NCBI RefSeq assembly: GCF_025947285.1
Contig: NZ_CP110008.1
Span: 1 to 64,000, forward strand
DNA: 64,000 bases
Source of the DNA: Flavobacterium sp. N2820
Lineage (GTDB): Bacteria > Bacteroidota > Bacteroidia > Flavobacteriales > Flavobacteriaceae
Reading direction: 5' to 3'
Shown: piece by piece, positions 25,668 to 35,409 of the stretch
Position numbering within the stretch: the first letter of the stretch is position 1
Layout: each line of letters begins with the position of its first letter
Notes under the pieces: model-generated
Databases searched by the model: none
What the model was told of the DNA's origin: nothing
Seen by the model: the letters and a program-made list of their open reading frames with translations, nothing else
Made by a program: the position numbers and the translations under genes

Positions 25668-26453
25668 ATGATAGTAGCAGAAAAAACTATATTTTATAAA
25701 GCAGTAGGTTCAGAAATTGAAGTTTTCAATCAGATTAACCAATTGCAATTGCCTTTATTATTGAAAGGGCCGACAGGTTCAGGAAAGTCACGTTTTATCG
25801 AATATATGGCGAATGAATTAAACAAAACATTAGTCACCGTAAGTTGCCACGAAGAAACTTCAGCAACCGATTTAATTGGACGTTTCATCATTAAAGGAGC
25901 AGAAACCATTTGGATTGATGGACCGTTATCGATAGCCGTAAAAAACGGATTCATTTTATATTTAGATGAAGTTGCCGAAGCACGTCCTGATGTCATCGTA
26001 GCCATTCACTCTTTAACCGATCATAGAAGAGAACTTTTTATTGATAAATTAGGAGAAACCATCAAAGCACATCCCGATTTTCTATTAGTTGCTTCATTTA
26101 ATCCAGGATATCAAAAAGGATTTAAAGAACTGAAACCGTCAACCCGTCAACGATTTGTTGCGATTTCGTTCGATTATCCAAATCCGAAAGTTGAGATGGA
26201 AATTTTAACTAACGAAACAGGAATTGAAGCCGATATTGCTCAAAAGTTAGTCGCTATCGGGACAAAAATTAGAAATCTTACCGAATTAGGTTTAACCGAA
26301 ACCGTTTCCACCCGATTATTAGTTGACGCTGCCAAATTGATACATAACGGTTTGTCAAAAAGATTAGCCGTTCACGTAGCAGTGGTAGAACCTTTAACAG
26401 ACGAGTCTGAAACCATTGAAGCCTTAAAAGATTTATGTGACTTAATGATTTAA
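25668..26453 (+). CDS. norQ: NorQ/CbbQ-type MoxR ATPase
   Basis: 261 aa AAA+ protein. Walker A is GPTGSGKS (about residues 37-44), Walker B is GFILYLDEVAEARPDV, and an arginine region SFNPGYQKGFKELKPSTRQR follows. NorQ works with NorD in assembling the active NorCB, probably iron insertion at FeB. It lies downstream of norB after a hairpin and 13 nt before norD. Confidence 0.9.
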   Translation: MIVAEKTIFYKAVGSEIEVFNQINQLQLPLLLKGPTGSGKSRFIEYMANELNKTLVTVSCHEETSATDLIGRFIIKGAETIWIDGPLSIAVKNGFILYLDEVAEARPDVIVAIHSLTDHRRELFIDKLGETIKAHPDFLLVASFNPGYQKGFKELKPSTRQRFVAISFDYPNPKVEMEILTNETGIEADIAQKLVAIGTKIRNLTELGLTETVSTRLLVDAAKLIHNGLSKRLAVHVAVVEPLTDESETIEALKDLCDLMI

Positions 26454-26466
26454 AAGAATTGAAAAA

Positions 26467-28233
26467 ATGGGCTTTGAATTAGATGAGATTATTTATAAAA
26501 AAGTACTTAAATACTTTAAAAATAAACGACTAAATGATGTTGAAATCCTTAGCCGTCAAATCAGCTTGTCCGAAATTAAACCCCGATTAACAATTTTTGC
26601 GAGAGCCATTTCTGGTACCCCAATCGAAATTTTTCCTGCCGAACGTGAAGGAGGCTATAAAAACCAAAACTTTTTCCTTCCAATTAATTGCTCATTATTT
26701 CCAACAAAAGAGGAAAACCTAAAATTCTATTTTTTTAGAACCGTGTATTTGAGTGTTCAAAAACAGTTGAATTTGAATTGGGATAATCAAGACATTTCAA
26801 CTGAACTTTCTTTAGAAAAAGCCTTTGAAACTGCCCCATTAGTTATTGGAAAAATGTTTGAAGATTATCCATCCATGCAAGAGTTTTATTATGATGCAGT
26901 GCCAAAATTGCCAGTTAATAAAAAAGACCATACCGTTGATTATTTTTGGTTGTACGGAAAATGGATGAAAAACACACCCGAAGTGGAAGACGAAAATGTG
27001 TTGAAAAACTTTGATGACGCCACAAAAAAAATCCAAAATAACGTTGTAGCCGAAACCACACTTCATGCTAAAGCTGTAGAAGAAATTGAATCGCTTACGA
27101 TTGACAAAAAACAACAAGAAGATTACGTGTTAATGCACAGTTTTGAGAAAATTGAAACTGCGGAAGAATTCAACGGAAATTGGCGCGATTTTGATGGTGC
27201 CGATGATTTAGAACAACATCAAGAAGCGTTAGAAGAAATGAACATGCGATTCACCGTTCGTGTGGATGATATGGTACATTCCGTATATCAAGCTGATTTT
27301 GTCGAAAATACTTCTATAACCGAAAGTGCTGAGGTAGATGAAAAAGGCTTTCATTTAAAATACAATGAGTGGGATTTTAAAAAACGAAATTACTTAACCG
27401 ATTTCTGTAAAGTATATCCGAAAACCCAACTTAAAACACACGCAAATTATTATAAAAACACGATGGCAAAGTATAAAACCACTTTGAATGGTTTACGAAA
27501 GATGCTTACTAGCGTGAATAATAAAATGCAACAACAACGAAGACAATTACAAGGTGATGCTTTTGATTTAGACGCGTTAACCGATTTATATACCGATATT
27601 CATTCTGGAAAATCGCCAGACGAACGTATTTATTTATCACAAAGAAAGAAAAACAAGGACATTGCAATTTTGGTTTTGCTAGACATTAGTCTTTCAAGCG
27701 ATGGTTATGCCGCAGGAAATCGGGTGATTGATGTAGAAAAAGAAGTATCTATTTTATTTGGAGAAATTCTACATGAGTTCGACATTGATTTTGCGATTGA
27801 CGGATTTTATTCCAAAACCAGAAATTTCACGACCTATCTCACTTTGAAAGATTTCAATGAAAGTTGGAACAAAGCTAAACATAAAATCGGAGCGATAGAA
27901 CCTAATGGCTACACTCGAATTGGTCCTGCTTTACGTCATGCAGGAGCACGAATGGATCAATTGGATGCCAAAAATAAATGGATTATCGTTCTTTCCGATG
28001 GAAAACCAAACGATTACGATAAATACGAAGGTCAACACGGTATTCAAGACATCAAACAAGCATTACGAGAACTAAACGAACGAAAAATTAATTCGTACGC
28101 CTTAGCCATCGAAGCGCAAGCCAAATATTATTTACCGCAAATGTTCGGTCAAAATCATTATCAAATATTAACATCTCCTGACGCTTTGCTGAAATCATTG
28201 GTAAAACTTTATGAGAAAATCAAACATCAATAA
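26467..28233 (+). CDS. norD: NorD-type von Willebrand A domain protein
   Basis: 588 aa. The C-terminal VWA domain has the MIDAS motif in VLLDISLSSDGY and ends ..KWIIVLSDGKPNDY.. with RIGPALRHAGARM. The N-terminal 350 residues are the charged NorD-specific part. It partners NorQ in activating nitric oxide reductase. Its stop is 1 nt before the next start. Confidence 0.9.
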   Translation: MGFELDEIIYKKVLKYFKNKRLNDVEILSRQISLSEIKPRLTIFARAISGTPIEIFPAEREGGYKNQNFFLPINCSLFPTKEENLKFYFFRTVYLSVQKQLNLNWDNQDISTELSLEKAFETAPLVIGKMFEDYPSMQEFYYDAVPKLPVNKKDHTVDYFWLYGKWMKNTPEVEDENVLKNFDDATKKIQNNVVAETTLHAKAVEEIESLTIDKKQQEDYVLMHSFEKIETAEEFNGNWRDFDGADDLEQHQEALEEMNMRFTVRVDDMVHSVYQADFVENTSITESAEVDEKGFHLKYNEWDFKKRNYLTDFCKVYPKTQLKTHANYYKNTMAKYKTTLNGLRKMLTSVNNKMQQQRRQLQGDAFDLDALTDLYTDIHSGKSPDERIYLSQRKKNKDIAILVLLDISLSSDGYAAGNRVIDVEKEVSILFGEILHEFDIDFAIDGFYSKTRNFTTYLTLKDFNESWNKAKHKIGAIEPNGYTRIGPALRHAGARMDQLDAKNKWIIVLSDGKPNDYDKYEGQHGIQDIKQALRELNERKINSYALAIEAQAKYYLPQMFGQNHYQILTSPDALLKSLVKLYEKIKHQ

Positions 28234-28234
28234 A

Positions 28235-29203
28235 ATGTCAACATCAGAAACACATACAAACGTGATTGAAGGACATCCCATTCATACTTATTTCGTGGAA
28301 ACCGATTTAATACATCAATTATTGGAAGAATTAAACGGGATTAATCCAAAAGAAGAATTTCAGAAATTCTATAATGTTTTTAATCATTTAGCAACAGTAG
28401 AAAAACGTTTTGAAAGAAAAGAAAATCAATTATTTCCGTTTTTAGAACAAAAAGGTTGGACAGGACCATCTCATAATATGTGGTCGTTTCATGATACCAT
28501 AAGAGAAATGTTTCGCATTGTTAGAAAAAATTTGGAAGACCAAGATTATACTTCAGCCAAACATAATACCAATTTAATATCTCAAAATTTATATCGTTTA
28601 CTGGAAGTAGAAGAAAATGTTTTGTTTCCGAATGCTTTAGATATGTTATCAGAAAATGATTGGATTAAAATGCGAAAAGGAGAAGAAGAAATTGGTTGGA
28701 TGTTAGCCGAAGCGCTGCCAAAATTCCCAAAAGAATCGGAATACATTCATCCATCACAAGATATGGAACGAAGAACGGATGTTGTTTTTGACGAAAAAGC
28801 AGCGCATTACGATGAAGGATATATGACAGTAGAACAAGTAAACTTAATGTTCAAAACGTTACCTATTGATTTAACTTATGTAGATGAAAACGATAAAGTG
28901 ATTTTCTACAATCGAGGTGAAGAACGTGTGTTTCCTAGAAGTGCCGGAATTATTGGAAGAGAAGTTCGTTTTTGTCATCCACCGAAAAGTGTAGATACCG
29001 TTTTACAAATTTTAGAAGCCTTTAGAAAAGGAGAAAAAAATGAAGCATCCTTCTGGATAAATTATAAAGAACGTCTGATTTACATTCGCTATTTCGCAGT
29101 TAGAGATGAACAAAAAAAATACAAAGGCGTAATCGAAATGTCACAAGACATCACCGAAATCAAGCAAATTGATGGCGAAAAACGATTGTTAGAATGGAAA
29201 TAA
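28235..29203 (+). CDS. Hemerythrin-PAS (DUF438-type) protein
   Basis: 322 aa from the ATG giving MSTSETHTNVIEGHPIHTYF. An ATG at 28211 would start inside norD. Residues about 5-165 form a hemerythrin-like four-helix domain with H in VIEGHPIHTYF, H in NHLATVEKRFERKENQLFPF, H in MWSFHDTIREMF and EENVLFPN. A PAS domain follows (LTYVDENDKVIFYNRGEERV, CHPPKSVD). It may sense NO or redox through the di-iron site; no output domain is seen. It lies inside the nor operon. Confidence 0.8.
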   Translation: MSTSETHTNVIEGHPIHTYFVETDLIHQLLEELNGINPKEEFQKFYNVFNHLATVEKRFERKENQLFPFLEQKGWTGPSHNMWSFHDTIREMFRIVRKNLEDQDYTSAKHNTNLISQNLYRLLEVEENVLFPNALDMLSENDWIKMRKGEEEIGWMLAEALPKFPKESEYIHPSQDMERRTDVVFDEKAAHYDEGYMTVEQVNLMFKTLPIDLTYVDENDKVIFYNRGEERVFPRSAGIIGREVRFCHPPKSVDTVLQILEAFRKGEKNEASFWINYKERLIYIRYFAVRDEQKKYKGVIEMSQDITEIKQIDGEKRLLEWK

Positions 29204-29766
29204 ACACAAAATCAATATACTATCCACCAGGAGGGATTTTAATATGGATAATCATTTACTTAGAACTCATCACTTTCGGAATGGCAATTTTAGCATTAGC
29301 ATATTACGGTTCGGAAGAGCGTGAATTGTTTCACAGTAGTAGCTTAAAACTAAATAAAACAATTGGAACTATAAATACGATTCTGTTGTTAACTAGTGGT
29401 TTTTTTGTGGCTAAAGGAATTCACTTTTTTAAAACCGCTAACATAAAAAAAACTTTGTTTTATTTTATTTGTGCAATGATTGGAGGTCTTGGTTTTTTAG
29501 TTTTAAAATCATTTGAATATTACGAAAAATTAGAAGCCGGATTACACATGGATTACAATTCGTTTTTTAGATTTTATTGGTTGTTAACAGGTTTTCATTT
29601 TATACATGTTTTGGTGGGATTGGTAATTTTATTAGTAATTACTTTTTCTATCAGAAAAAAACAAACCGAAGCATCCTTTGAAGATATTGAAGCCAGTACT
29701 ACTTTTTGGCATATGTGTGATTTAATTTGGTTGCTTTTATTTCCTGTACTTTATTTACTTTTTTAA
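29194..29766 (+). CDS. norE: NorE-like cytochrome oxidase subunit III family protein
   Basis: 190 aa, five membrane segments. The heme-copper oxidase subunit III pattern is seen in FFRFYWLLTGFHFIHVLVGL and a conserved WHMCDLIWLLLFP ending. NorE supports full NOR activity in other denitrifiers; it has no redox centre. It overlaps the hemerythrin-PAS gene by 10 nt. Confidence 0.8.
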   Translation: MEINTKSIYYPPGGILIWIIIYLELITFGMAILALAYYGSEERELFHSSSLKLNKTIGTINTILLLTSGFFVAKGIHFFKTANIKKTLFYFICAMIGGLGFLVLKSFEYYEKLEAGLHMDYNSFFRFYWLLTGFHFIHVLVGLVILLVITFSIRKKQTEASFEDIEASTTFWHMCDLIWLLLFPVLYLLF

Positions 29767-29776
29767 ATGTTAGATT

Positions 29777-30016
29777 ATGAAAGATGCGATTTCTTCTACG
29801 TTTATTTTGTTGTTGACACTGACTTTAATTACTGCTTTTTTTGCATTTAATGTAAGTGCAGAAATTATGGTAACAACGGTTGTGACTTTAGCTTTAATCA
29901 AGTTTTGGTTGGTAGCTTTTCAATTTATGGAATTAAAAAAAGCACATCCTTTTTGGAAATATTTGATTTTAAGTTTTGGCGGTTTGATGGGAATCATTTT
30001 AGTTATTTTACTTTAA
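29777..30016 (+). CDS. norF: NorF-like small membrane protein
   Basis: 79 aa with three membrane segments, resembling the cytochrome c oxidase subunit IV/NorF family (FWLVAFQFMELKKAHPFWKY). It lies 10 nt after norE and ends the nor operon. Confidence 0.75.
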   Translation: MKDAISSTFILLLTLTLITAFFAFNVSAEIMVTTVVTLALIKFWLVAFQFMELKKAHPFWKYLILSFGGLMGIILVILL

Positions 30017-30035
30017 AATTTCCAATTTTTAAAGC

Positions 30036-30049
30036 ATGATTATAATCAT
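30036..30049 (+). promoter_or_regulatory. Crp/Fnr-type palindrome upstream of the 596-aa gene
   Basis: ATGATTATAATCAT, perfect in both halves. A weak -7 candidate (TTTATTTA) is at the usual spacing, and a better TTATTTTG lies 15 bp further (30087-30094), so the site may act from about -56. Confidence 0.6.
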
Positions 30050-30137
30050 ATATTAATCTGATGGATAGTATTTTATTTATCACTATTTATTTTGTTAAGA
30101 AATATATAGAATCCAAAAAATTAACAAAGAAAACAAT

Positions 30138-31928
30138 ATGACATTACAAAAAAACATACACACATTTCATATTCCAGTTATGGGATTAGCTTTCACTATT
30201 GATAGCCCAGTGCGAGTGGCGCAATACGGAATCGATTCTGTAATTTCTATTATGGATGACGATTTGATTGAAAAAATGACCGCTTTTTATGCCGAAAAAT
30301 TCAAGCAACCTTATGAAGAAATTTCACAAAAAGTAGATGATTTTAGAGCTAAAAGAATAACAAATTACTTGAATTTACTCGATACAGTTGTTACTCAAAA
30401 GTTCGAAGCATTCAAATCGGAATTGGTAGAGAAAAGAACGCAATTAGAAGATTTTATGGCCATTTTGCCAACAACTTCTGAATTGAAAATCAAGTTAGAT
30501 CATTTAATCGATTCAGGAAAAAACAACATAATTGAATTAAAAACGATTCTTGACAATCATTTTAATCCAGGAAGTATTGATGTGAATATCATGACGAAAA
30601 TCGACAAGGATAATTTTATTGATGACGAACAATTGCCTGTAATCTATAACGATGCACATGCGGCTTTAAGAGGATTTGTAAACAGTATTACAAATTCATC
30701 TGTAGTTTTTTCTGCTGGAATGAATCCGAGATTGTACAGTTATATGGAAACTTTTAATGCCTTTTATCCGAATACAAACGGACAATTTCAGAAGAAAATT
30801 ATTCTAAAAGTGAGTGATTTTCGTTCGGCGATGATTCAAGGAAATTTTTTAGCTAAAAAAGGACTTTGGGTTTCTGAGTATCGAATAGAATCAGGACTAA
30901 ACTGTGGCGGACACGCATTCGCAACAGATGGATTTTTATTAGGTCCAATTCTAGAAGAATTTAAAAACAAGAAAGACGAATTGATTCAATCGGCATATAA
31001 ACTATTTATTAATGCTCTAGCATCAAAGAATAAAACAGTTCCAAACGAACCACCTATTTTAAAAATCACAGTTCAAGGAGGAGTTGGAACAGCGGAAGAA
31101 CACCAGTTTTTATTAGATCATTATCAAGTGGATGCTGTGGGTTGGGGTTCACCATTTCTTTTAGTTCCAGAAGCCACTTCAGTTGATATAGAAACCAGAA
31201 AATTGTTAGCCGACGCCAAAGAAAAAGATTTGTATTTGAGTAACATTTCGCCTTTAGGTGTTCCGTTCAATACGATTAAAGGTATGACAAATGATTTTTA
31301 TAAAAGTCAACGCATCACTTCAGGAAAAGCAGGAAGTTCGTGTCCGAAAAAATATTTAGCGTTAAGTAAAGAATATAAAAAAGAAGGCACTTGTTCGGCA
31401 TCAAAAAAACATCAAGACAAGAAAATAGAAGAACTAGAAGCAAAACGCAATAGTATTTCCTTCGAAGCTTACACAAAAGAATACAATTCAATCACTGAAA
31501 AATCTTGTTTGTGTGTGGGATTAGCAAATGCTAGTCATATCGAATTAGGTATCCCAATTAAGGGTCAAGCACAAGGAGTAGTGGTTTGTCCTGGACCAAA
31601 TATGGCATATTTTTCAAGAGAATTTTCTTTAAAAGAGATGATTCAACACATTTACGGAAAAAAAGAAATAGAAAATCACACCGACAGACCAAATATGTTT
31701 ATAAAAGAATTAGGCTTATACGTTTCGTATTTGTCGAACCAAATTAATGAATCGTTTGAAATAACATCTCAACAAATTAAAAAATGGGAAACATTTAAAG
31801 CAAATCTTTTAGATGGAATTGAATATTACAAATCGATTTTTCAAGAAAAGAACTCAAAAATTCAAAATGATATTTTACAATTGGAATTACAATTAAAGAA
31901 AATAGAATTCAATACAATTCCGGTTTAA
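30138..31928 (+). CDS. Unrecognised 596-aa protein in the NO regulon
   Basis: A cytosolic protein without signal or membrane segments. Residues about 1-160 are helical. The middle has GLNCGGHAFATDGFLLG, then ITVQGGVGTAEEHQFLLDHY and VDAVGWGSPFLLVPEAT, which look like strands and phosphate-binding loops of a TIM-barrel (FMN-type) enzyme. Cysteines follow in GSSCPKKY, EGTCSA, KSCLCVG and VVCPGPNM and could bind an Fe-S cluster. The C-terminus is a coiled coil. It has its own Crp/Fnr palindrome and lies between norF and the nos genes. A flavin/Fe-S oxidoreductase is only a guess. Confidence 0.7.
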   Translation: MTLQKNIHTFHIPVMGLAFTIDSPVRVAQYGIDSVISIMDDDLIEKMTAFYAEKFKQPYEEISQKVDDFRAKRITNYLNLLDTVVTQKFEAFKSELVEKRTQLEDFMAILPTTSELKIKLDHLIDSGKNNIIELKTILDNHFNPGSIDVNIMTKIDKDNFIDDEQLPVIYNDAHAALRGFVNSITNSSVVFSAGMNPRLYSYMETFNAFYPNTNGQFQKKIILKVSDFRSAMIQGNFLAKKGLWVSEYRIESGLNCGGHAFATDGFLLGPILEEFKNKKDELIQSAYKLFINALASKNKTVPNEPPILKITVQGGVGTAEEHQFLLDHYQVDAVGWGSPFLLVPEATSVDIETRKLLADAKEKDLYLSNISPLGVPFNTIKGMTNDFYKSQRITSGKAGSSCPKKYLALSKEYKKEGTCSASKKHQDKKIEELEAKRNSISFEAYTKEYNSITEKSCLCVGLANASHIELGIPIKGQAQGVVVCPGPNMAYFSREFSLKEMIQHIYGKKEIENHTDRPNMFIKELGLYVSYLSNQINESFEITSQQIKKWETFKANLLDGIEYYKSIFQEKNSKIQNDILQLELQLKKIEFNTIPV

Positions 31929-31981
31929 AATATAATTACTTAATAATGAGGGTTATTTAATTTTTATAAGTAGGTTTTTGT

Positions 31982-32018
31982 AAAAGGCTGTTTTCATTTT
32001 TTTGAAAACAGCTTTTTT
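31982..32018 (+). terminator. Terminator after the 596-aa gene
   Basis: GCTGTTTTC pairs with GAAAACAGC around an 8-nt loop, followed by a T7 run. Confidence 0.8.
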
Positions 32019-32039
32019 TGTTCAACAATTGTTAATAAT

Positions 32040-32105
32040 AAAGATAAAAACATCCTTTTTTATGATTGTAATCATACTTTTAAAGCGCTCAATTTCAGAA
32101 ATTTG
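32040..32105 (+). promoter_or_regulatory. nos promoter: Rrf2-like motif, Crp/Fnr box, -7 element
   Basis: AAAGATAAAAACATCCTTT at 32040-32058, palindrome ATGATTGTAATCAT at 32062-32075, and GAAATTTG at 32098-32105. The centre-to-element distance is again 29.5 bp. Here the Rrf2-like motif is upstream of the palindrome and in the reverse sense to nirK. Confidence 0.75.
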
Positions 32106-32132
32106 TAGTAATAATTTTAATATTAAAATATC

Positions 32133-32612
32133 ATGAACAAATCAATTTTACTTGTTTTATCTCTTGCTTTAGCTATAGCATGTGGTAAAAAAGAATCATC
32201 TGCTGAAGACAATTATCAGCCAGGTGGAGGTGAAGCAACAACAGAAGCTGCTGATCCGGCTTCGTATGATCCAAAACGTGGTGAAGGAAAATTCGACACT
32301 GTTGAATTAGGCGCAACATTAGACCAAGCGATGGCAACAAAAGGTGAAGAAGTTGCAGGTGTAAAATGTACATCATGTCATAAAATGACGGATGAAAAAT
32401 TAGTGGGGCCAGGTTGGAAAGGCGTAACTGAAAGAAGAACGCCTCAATGGATTATGAATTTCATTACCAATCCAGATCCTATGATTGACAAAGATCCAGA
32501 AGTGCAAGCTCAACTTGAGATTTGTTTGGTTCGTATGCCTAACCAAGGTGTTTCTGATGATGAAGCCAGAGGAATTTTGGAATACATGCGTCAAAACGAT
32601 GGTGTGAAATAA
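32133..32612 (+). CDS. Cytochrome c lipoprotein of the nos cluster
   Basis: 159 aa. Lipobox IACG near residue 17, an acidic low-complexity linker, and one heme site CTSCHK near residue 80 with KLVGPGWKGV after it and a methionine in VRMPNQGV. It is the likely electron donor to NosZ in clade II systems of Bacteroidetes. It lies 63 nt before the nosZ start and shares its promoter. Confidence 0.85.
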   Translation: MNKSILLVLSLALAIACGKKESSAEDNYQPGGGEATTEAADPASYDPKRGEGKFDTVELGATLDQAMATKGEEVAGVKCTSCHKMTDEKLVGPGWKGVTERRTPQWIMNFITNPDPMIDKDPEVQAQLEICLVRMPNQGVSDDEARGILEYMRQNDGVK

Positions 32613-32675
32613 ATGAATAAGGATGTTGGATCGGGTGAAAGTGACTCAACATCCCAAATTTTAATTACATATATC

Positions 32676-34661
32676 ATGAAAAATAAATTTGTACAAGCAA
32701 TTCTAGTAATTGTATTAGGAAGTGCTTTGGTTACTTCATGTAAACCAAAAAGTTCAGGGGATGCCGTGAGTGGAGATGCTGCCCAACGTGTCTATGTGGC
32801 ACCTGGTAAATACGATGAATTTTATAATTTCGTATCTGGTGGTTTTAGTGGTCAAATGAGTGTTTATGGGCTTCCAAGCGGTAGAATGTTGAAGGTTGTT
32901 CCTATTTTCTCTGTTGATCCTGAAAGTGGATGGGGGTTTAGTGAAGAAACAAAACCTATGTTAAACACTTCAGAAGGTTTTATTCCTTGGGATGATCAAC
33001 ATCACTTAGAGTTATCTCAAACTAACGGTGAAGTTGATGGTAGATGGATATTTGCTAATGCAAACAACACACCACGTATCGCAAGAGTTGATTTAAAACG
33101 TTTTAAAACTTCAGAAATTATTGAGTTACCAAACTCTGCTGGTAACCACTCTTCGCCTTTTATTACTGAAAACACAGAATATGTAGTTGCTGGAACACGT
33201 TTTGGTGTACCTGGGGATTACGATAAAGGAGATGTGCCAATTAATACGTATAAAGAAAATTTTAAAGCTCACATCAGTTTTATTAAAGTAGATAAAGAAT
33301 CTGGTAAAATGGATTTATCTTTCCAATTACGTTTACCAGGTGTAAATTTTGACCTTTCCCATGCTGGTAAAGGAAAATCTCATGGATGGTTTTTCTTCAC
33401 TTGCTACAATTCTGAACAAGCAAATACCCTTTTAGAAGTAAATGCTTCTCAAAATGATAAAGATTTTATCATGGCTGTCAATTGGAAAAAAGCTGAAGAA
33501 TATATCAAAGCTGGTAAAGGTAAAATTGAAAAAACAAAATATGCACATAACACATGGAATGACGAAACGCATACAGGAACTTCAGTAATTAAAGATGAAG
33601 TTTTAGTTTTAGACGCTATGGCAATGAAAGATATTTGTTATTTAATGCCATGCCCGAAATCACCTCATGGTTGTGATGTTGACCCAACAGGTGAATATAT
33701 AGTGGGTTCTGGTAAATTAGCAGCATTAATTCCAGTATTTAGCTTTGATAAAATGGTAAAAGCTATTGGTAAAAAAGATTATGAAGGTGATTATGAAGGA
33801 ATTCCAGTTTTAAAATACAACTCTGTTCTTCATGGAGAAGTTCAAAAACCAGGATTAGGACCTTTACATACTGAGTTTGATGGGAAAGGAAATGCTTATA
33901 CTACATTCTTCGTATCTTCTGAAGTAGTGAAATGGGATATTAAAACATTAAAAGTTTTAGATAGAGTTCCAACTTATTACTCGGTAGGTCACTTATGTAT
34001 TCCAGGTGGTGATTCAAAAAAACCTTTCGGAAAATATCTAATTGCGTATAACAAAATTACGAAAGACAGATATTTACCAACTGGCCCAGAATTAACACAA
34101 TCTGCTCAATTATATGATATTAGTGGTGATAAAATGAAGCTATTATTAGATTTCCCAACTATTGGAGAACCACATTATGCTCAAGCAGCTCCAGCTGATT
34201 TGATTCGTAATAATGGACAGTTGAAATTTTATGATTTAAAAAACAATAAACATCCAAGAGTTGCCAAAGGTGAAAAGGAAACAAAAGTAGTTAGAGAAGG
34301 AAATAAAGTACATGTTTACATGACAATGATTCGTTCACACTTTTCTCCAGATAATATTGAAGGAATTAAAGTAGGAGATGATGTATATTTCCACATTACA
34401 AACCTTGAACAAGATTGGGATGTTCCTCATGGATTCTCAATTAGAAGAGCACAAACAGCTGAATTACTAATTATGCCAGGTGAGACTGCAACTTTAAATT
34501 GGAAACCATCTAAGGTTGGTATTGTTCCATTTTATTGTACAGATTTCTGTAGTGCATTACACCAAGAAATGTCAGGATACATTAGAGTTTCTCCTGCAGG
34601 AAGTAATGTGCCAATAAGTTATAGCTTAGGTACAAATTTACCAGCTTCTTCAACAAAATAA
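32676..34661 (+). CDS. nosZ: Clade II nitrous oxide reductase
   Basis: 661 aa from the ATG giving MKNKFVQAILVIVLGSALVT; the in-frame ATG at 32613 would add 21 non-signal residues. A Sec-type lipoprotein signal (VTSC) replaces the Tat signal of clade I. The seven-bladed propeller carries CuZ histidines (GKSHGWFFFTCYNSEQ, YAHNTWNDETHTG, CPKSPHGCDVDPTG, PLHTEFDGKGNAYT, SVGHLCIPGG, PHYAQ). The C-terminal cupredoxin has the CuA motif CTDFCSALHQEM. It reduces N2O to N2 in the periplasm. Confidence 0.95.
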   Translation: MKNKFVQAILVIVLGSALVTSCKPKSSGDAVSGDAAQRVYVAPGKYDEFYNFVSGGFSGQMSVYGLPSGRMLKVVPIFSVDPESGWGFSEETKPMLNTSEGFIPWDDQHHLELSQTNGEVDGRWIFANANNTPRIARVDLKRFKTSEIIELPNSAGNHSSPFITENTEYVVAGTRFGVPGDYDKGDVPINTYKENFKAHISFIKVDKESGKMDLSFQLRLPGVNFDLSHAGKGKSHGWFFFTCYNSEQANTLLEVNASQNDKDFIMAVNWKKAEEYIKAGKGKIEKTKYAHNTWNDETHTGTSVIKDEVLVLDAMAMKDICYLMPCPKSPHGCDVDPTGEYIVGSGKLAALIPVFSFDKMVKAIGKKDYEGDYEGIPVLKYNSVLHGEVQKPGLGPLHTEFDGKGNAYTTFFVSSEVVKWDIKTLKVLDRVPTYYSVGHLCIPGGDSKKPFGKYLIAYNKITKDRYLPTGPELTQSAQLYDISGDKMKLLLDFPTIGEPHYAQAAPADLIRNNGQLKFYDLKNNKHPRVAKGEKETKVVREGNKVHVYMTMIRSHFSPDNIEGIKVGDDVYFHITNLEQDWDVPHGFSIRRAQTAELLIMPGETATLNWKPSKVGIVPFYCTDFCSALHQEMSGYIRVSPAGSNVPISYSLGTNLPASSTK

Positions 34662-34662
34662 T

Positions 34663-34697
34663 TTTTTAGGGAGCAGGAATGCTCCCTAATTTTTTTC
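34663..34697 (+). terminator. Terminator after nosZ
   Basis: TAGGGAGC pairs with GCTCCCTA around a 6-nt loop and is followed by a T-run. It separates nosZ from the downstream nos genes. Confidence 0.85.
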
Positions 34698-34824
34698 AAC
34701 CAATAAAACAAAAAATCTTCACTTAAAACTATAATTAAAAAGTCATTATTGTTTTTCTAATTGTAAGAAAAACTACAATAATTTATTTGAAACAATCTAT
34801 GATTTTAACATAAAAATAGAAATC

Positions 34825-35409
34825 ATGAAAGAAAACAATTTAACAATACTTTCTAAAGTTTTGTTAGTACTAATAGGATTATTATTTATTGGTTCATTAT
34901 TTGTGCCCATGTGGAGAATTGAATTAGATGCTCCACAATACCCAGAAGGATTAATGTTACAACTTCATGCAAATAAAATTGGTGGAGATGTTGAAATAAT
35001 AAATGGGTTAAATCACTACATTGGTATGGCAACTTTACATTCAGAAAACTTTTTTGAATTTACAGTTCTTCCTTATATTTTTGGTGCTTTTGCATTAACT
35101 TCATTAATTTTAGTATTCATTAACAATAGAAAAGCTGTTTTTGGCTTTCTTGTAATATTTATACTCTTTGTAATTCTTGCAGGATTTGATTTTTATAGAT
35201 GGAATTACGAATATGGACATAATCTTGATCCAAATGCCGCTATAAAAGTGCCAGGCATGGCCTATCAACCTCCATTAATTGGGTATAAGCAATTGTTAAA
35301 TTTTGGTGCTTATTCAATACCAGATACAGGTGGTTGGATGCTCATAGTTGCTGGGGGGATATTATTTGCAATAGTTTTAAAAGAATTCAAATTTAAAAAA
35401 TCAACATAA
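34825..35409 (+). CDS. nos-cluster membrane protein, 194 aa
   Basis: Four membrane segments (about residues 10-30, 80-97, 105-125, 165-185), with a periplasmic loop bearing LHANKIGGDVEIINGLNHYI and a second loop with AAIKVPGMAYQPPLIGY. Proteins like this follow nosZ in clade II clusters and may correspond to NosB, but that link is not proven here. It overlaps the nosL stop-start by 1 nt. Function unknown, presumably in NosZ maturation or electron supply. Confidence 0.65.
   Translation: MKENNLTILSKVLLVLIGLLFIGSLFVPMWRIELDAPQYPEGLMLQLHANKIGGDVEIINGLNHYIGMATLHSENFFEFTVLPYIFGAFALTSLILVFINNRKAVFGFLVIFILFVILAGFDFYRWNYEYGHNLDPNAAIKVPGMAYQPPLIGYKQLLNFGAYSIPDTGGWMLIVAGGILFAIVLKEFKFKKST

Noticed and set aside
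28211-28234. Earlier ATG for the hemerythrin-PAS gene
   Set aside because: It lies inside norD. The ATG at 28235 directly follows the norD stop and gives the natural domain start.
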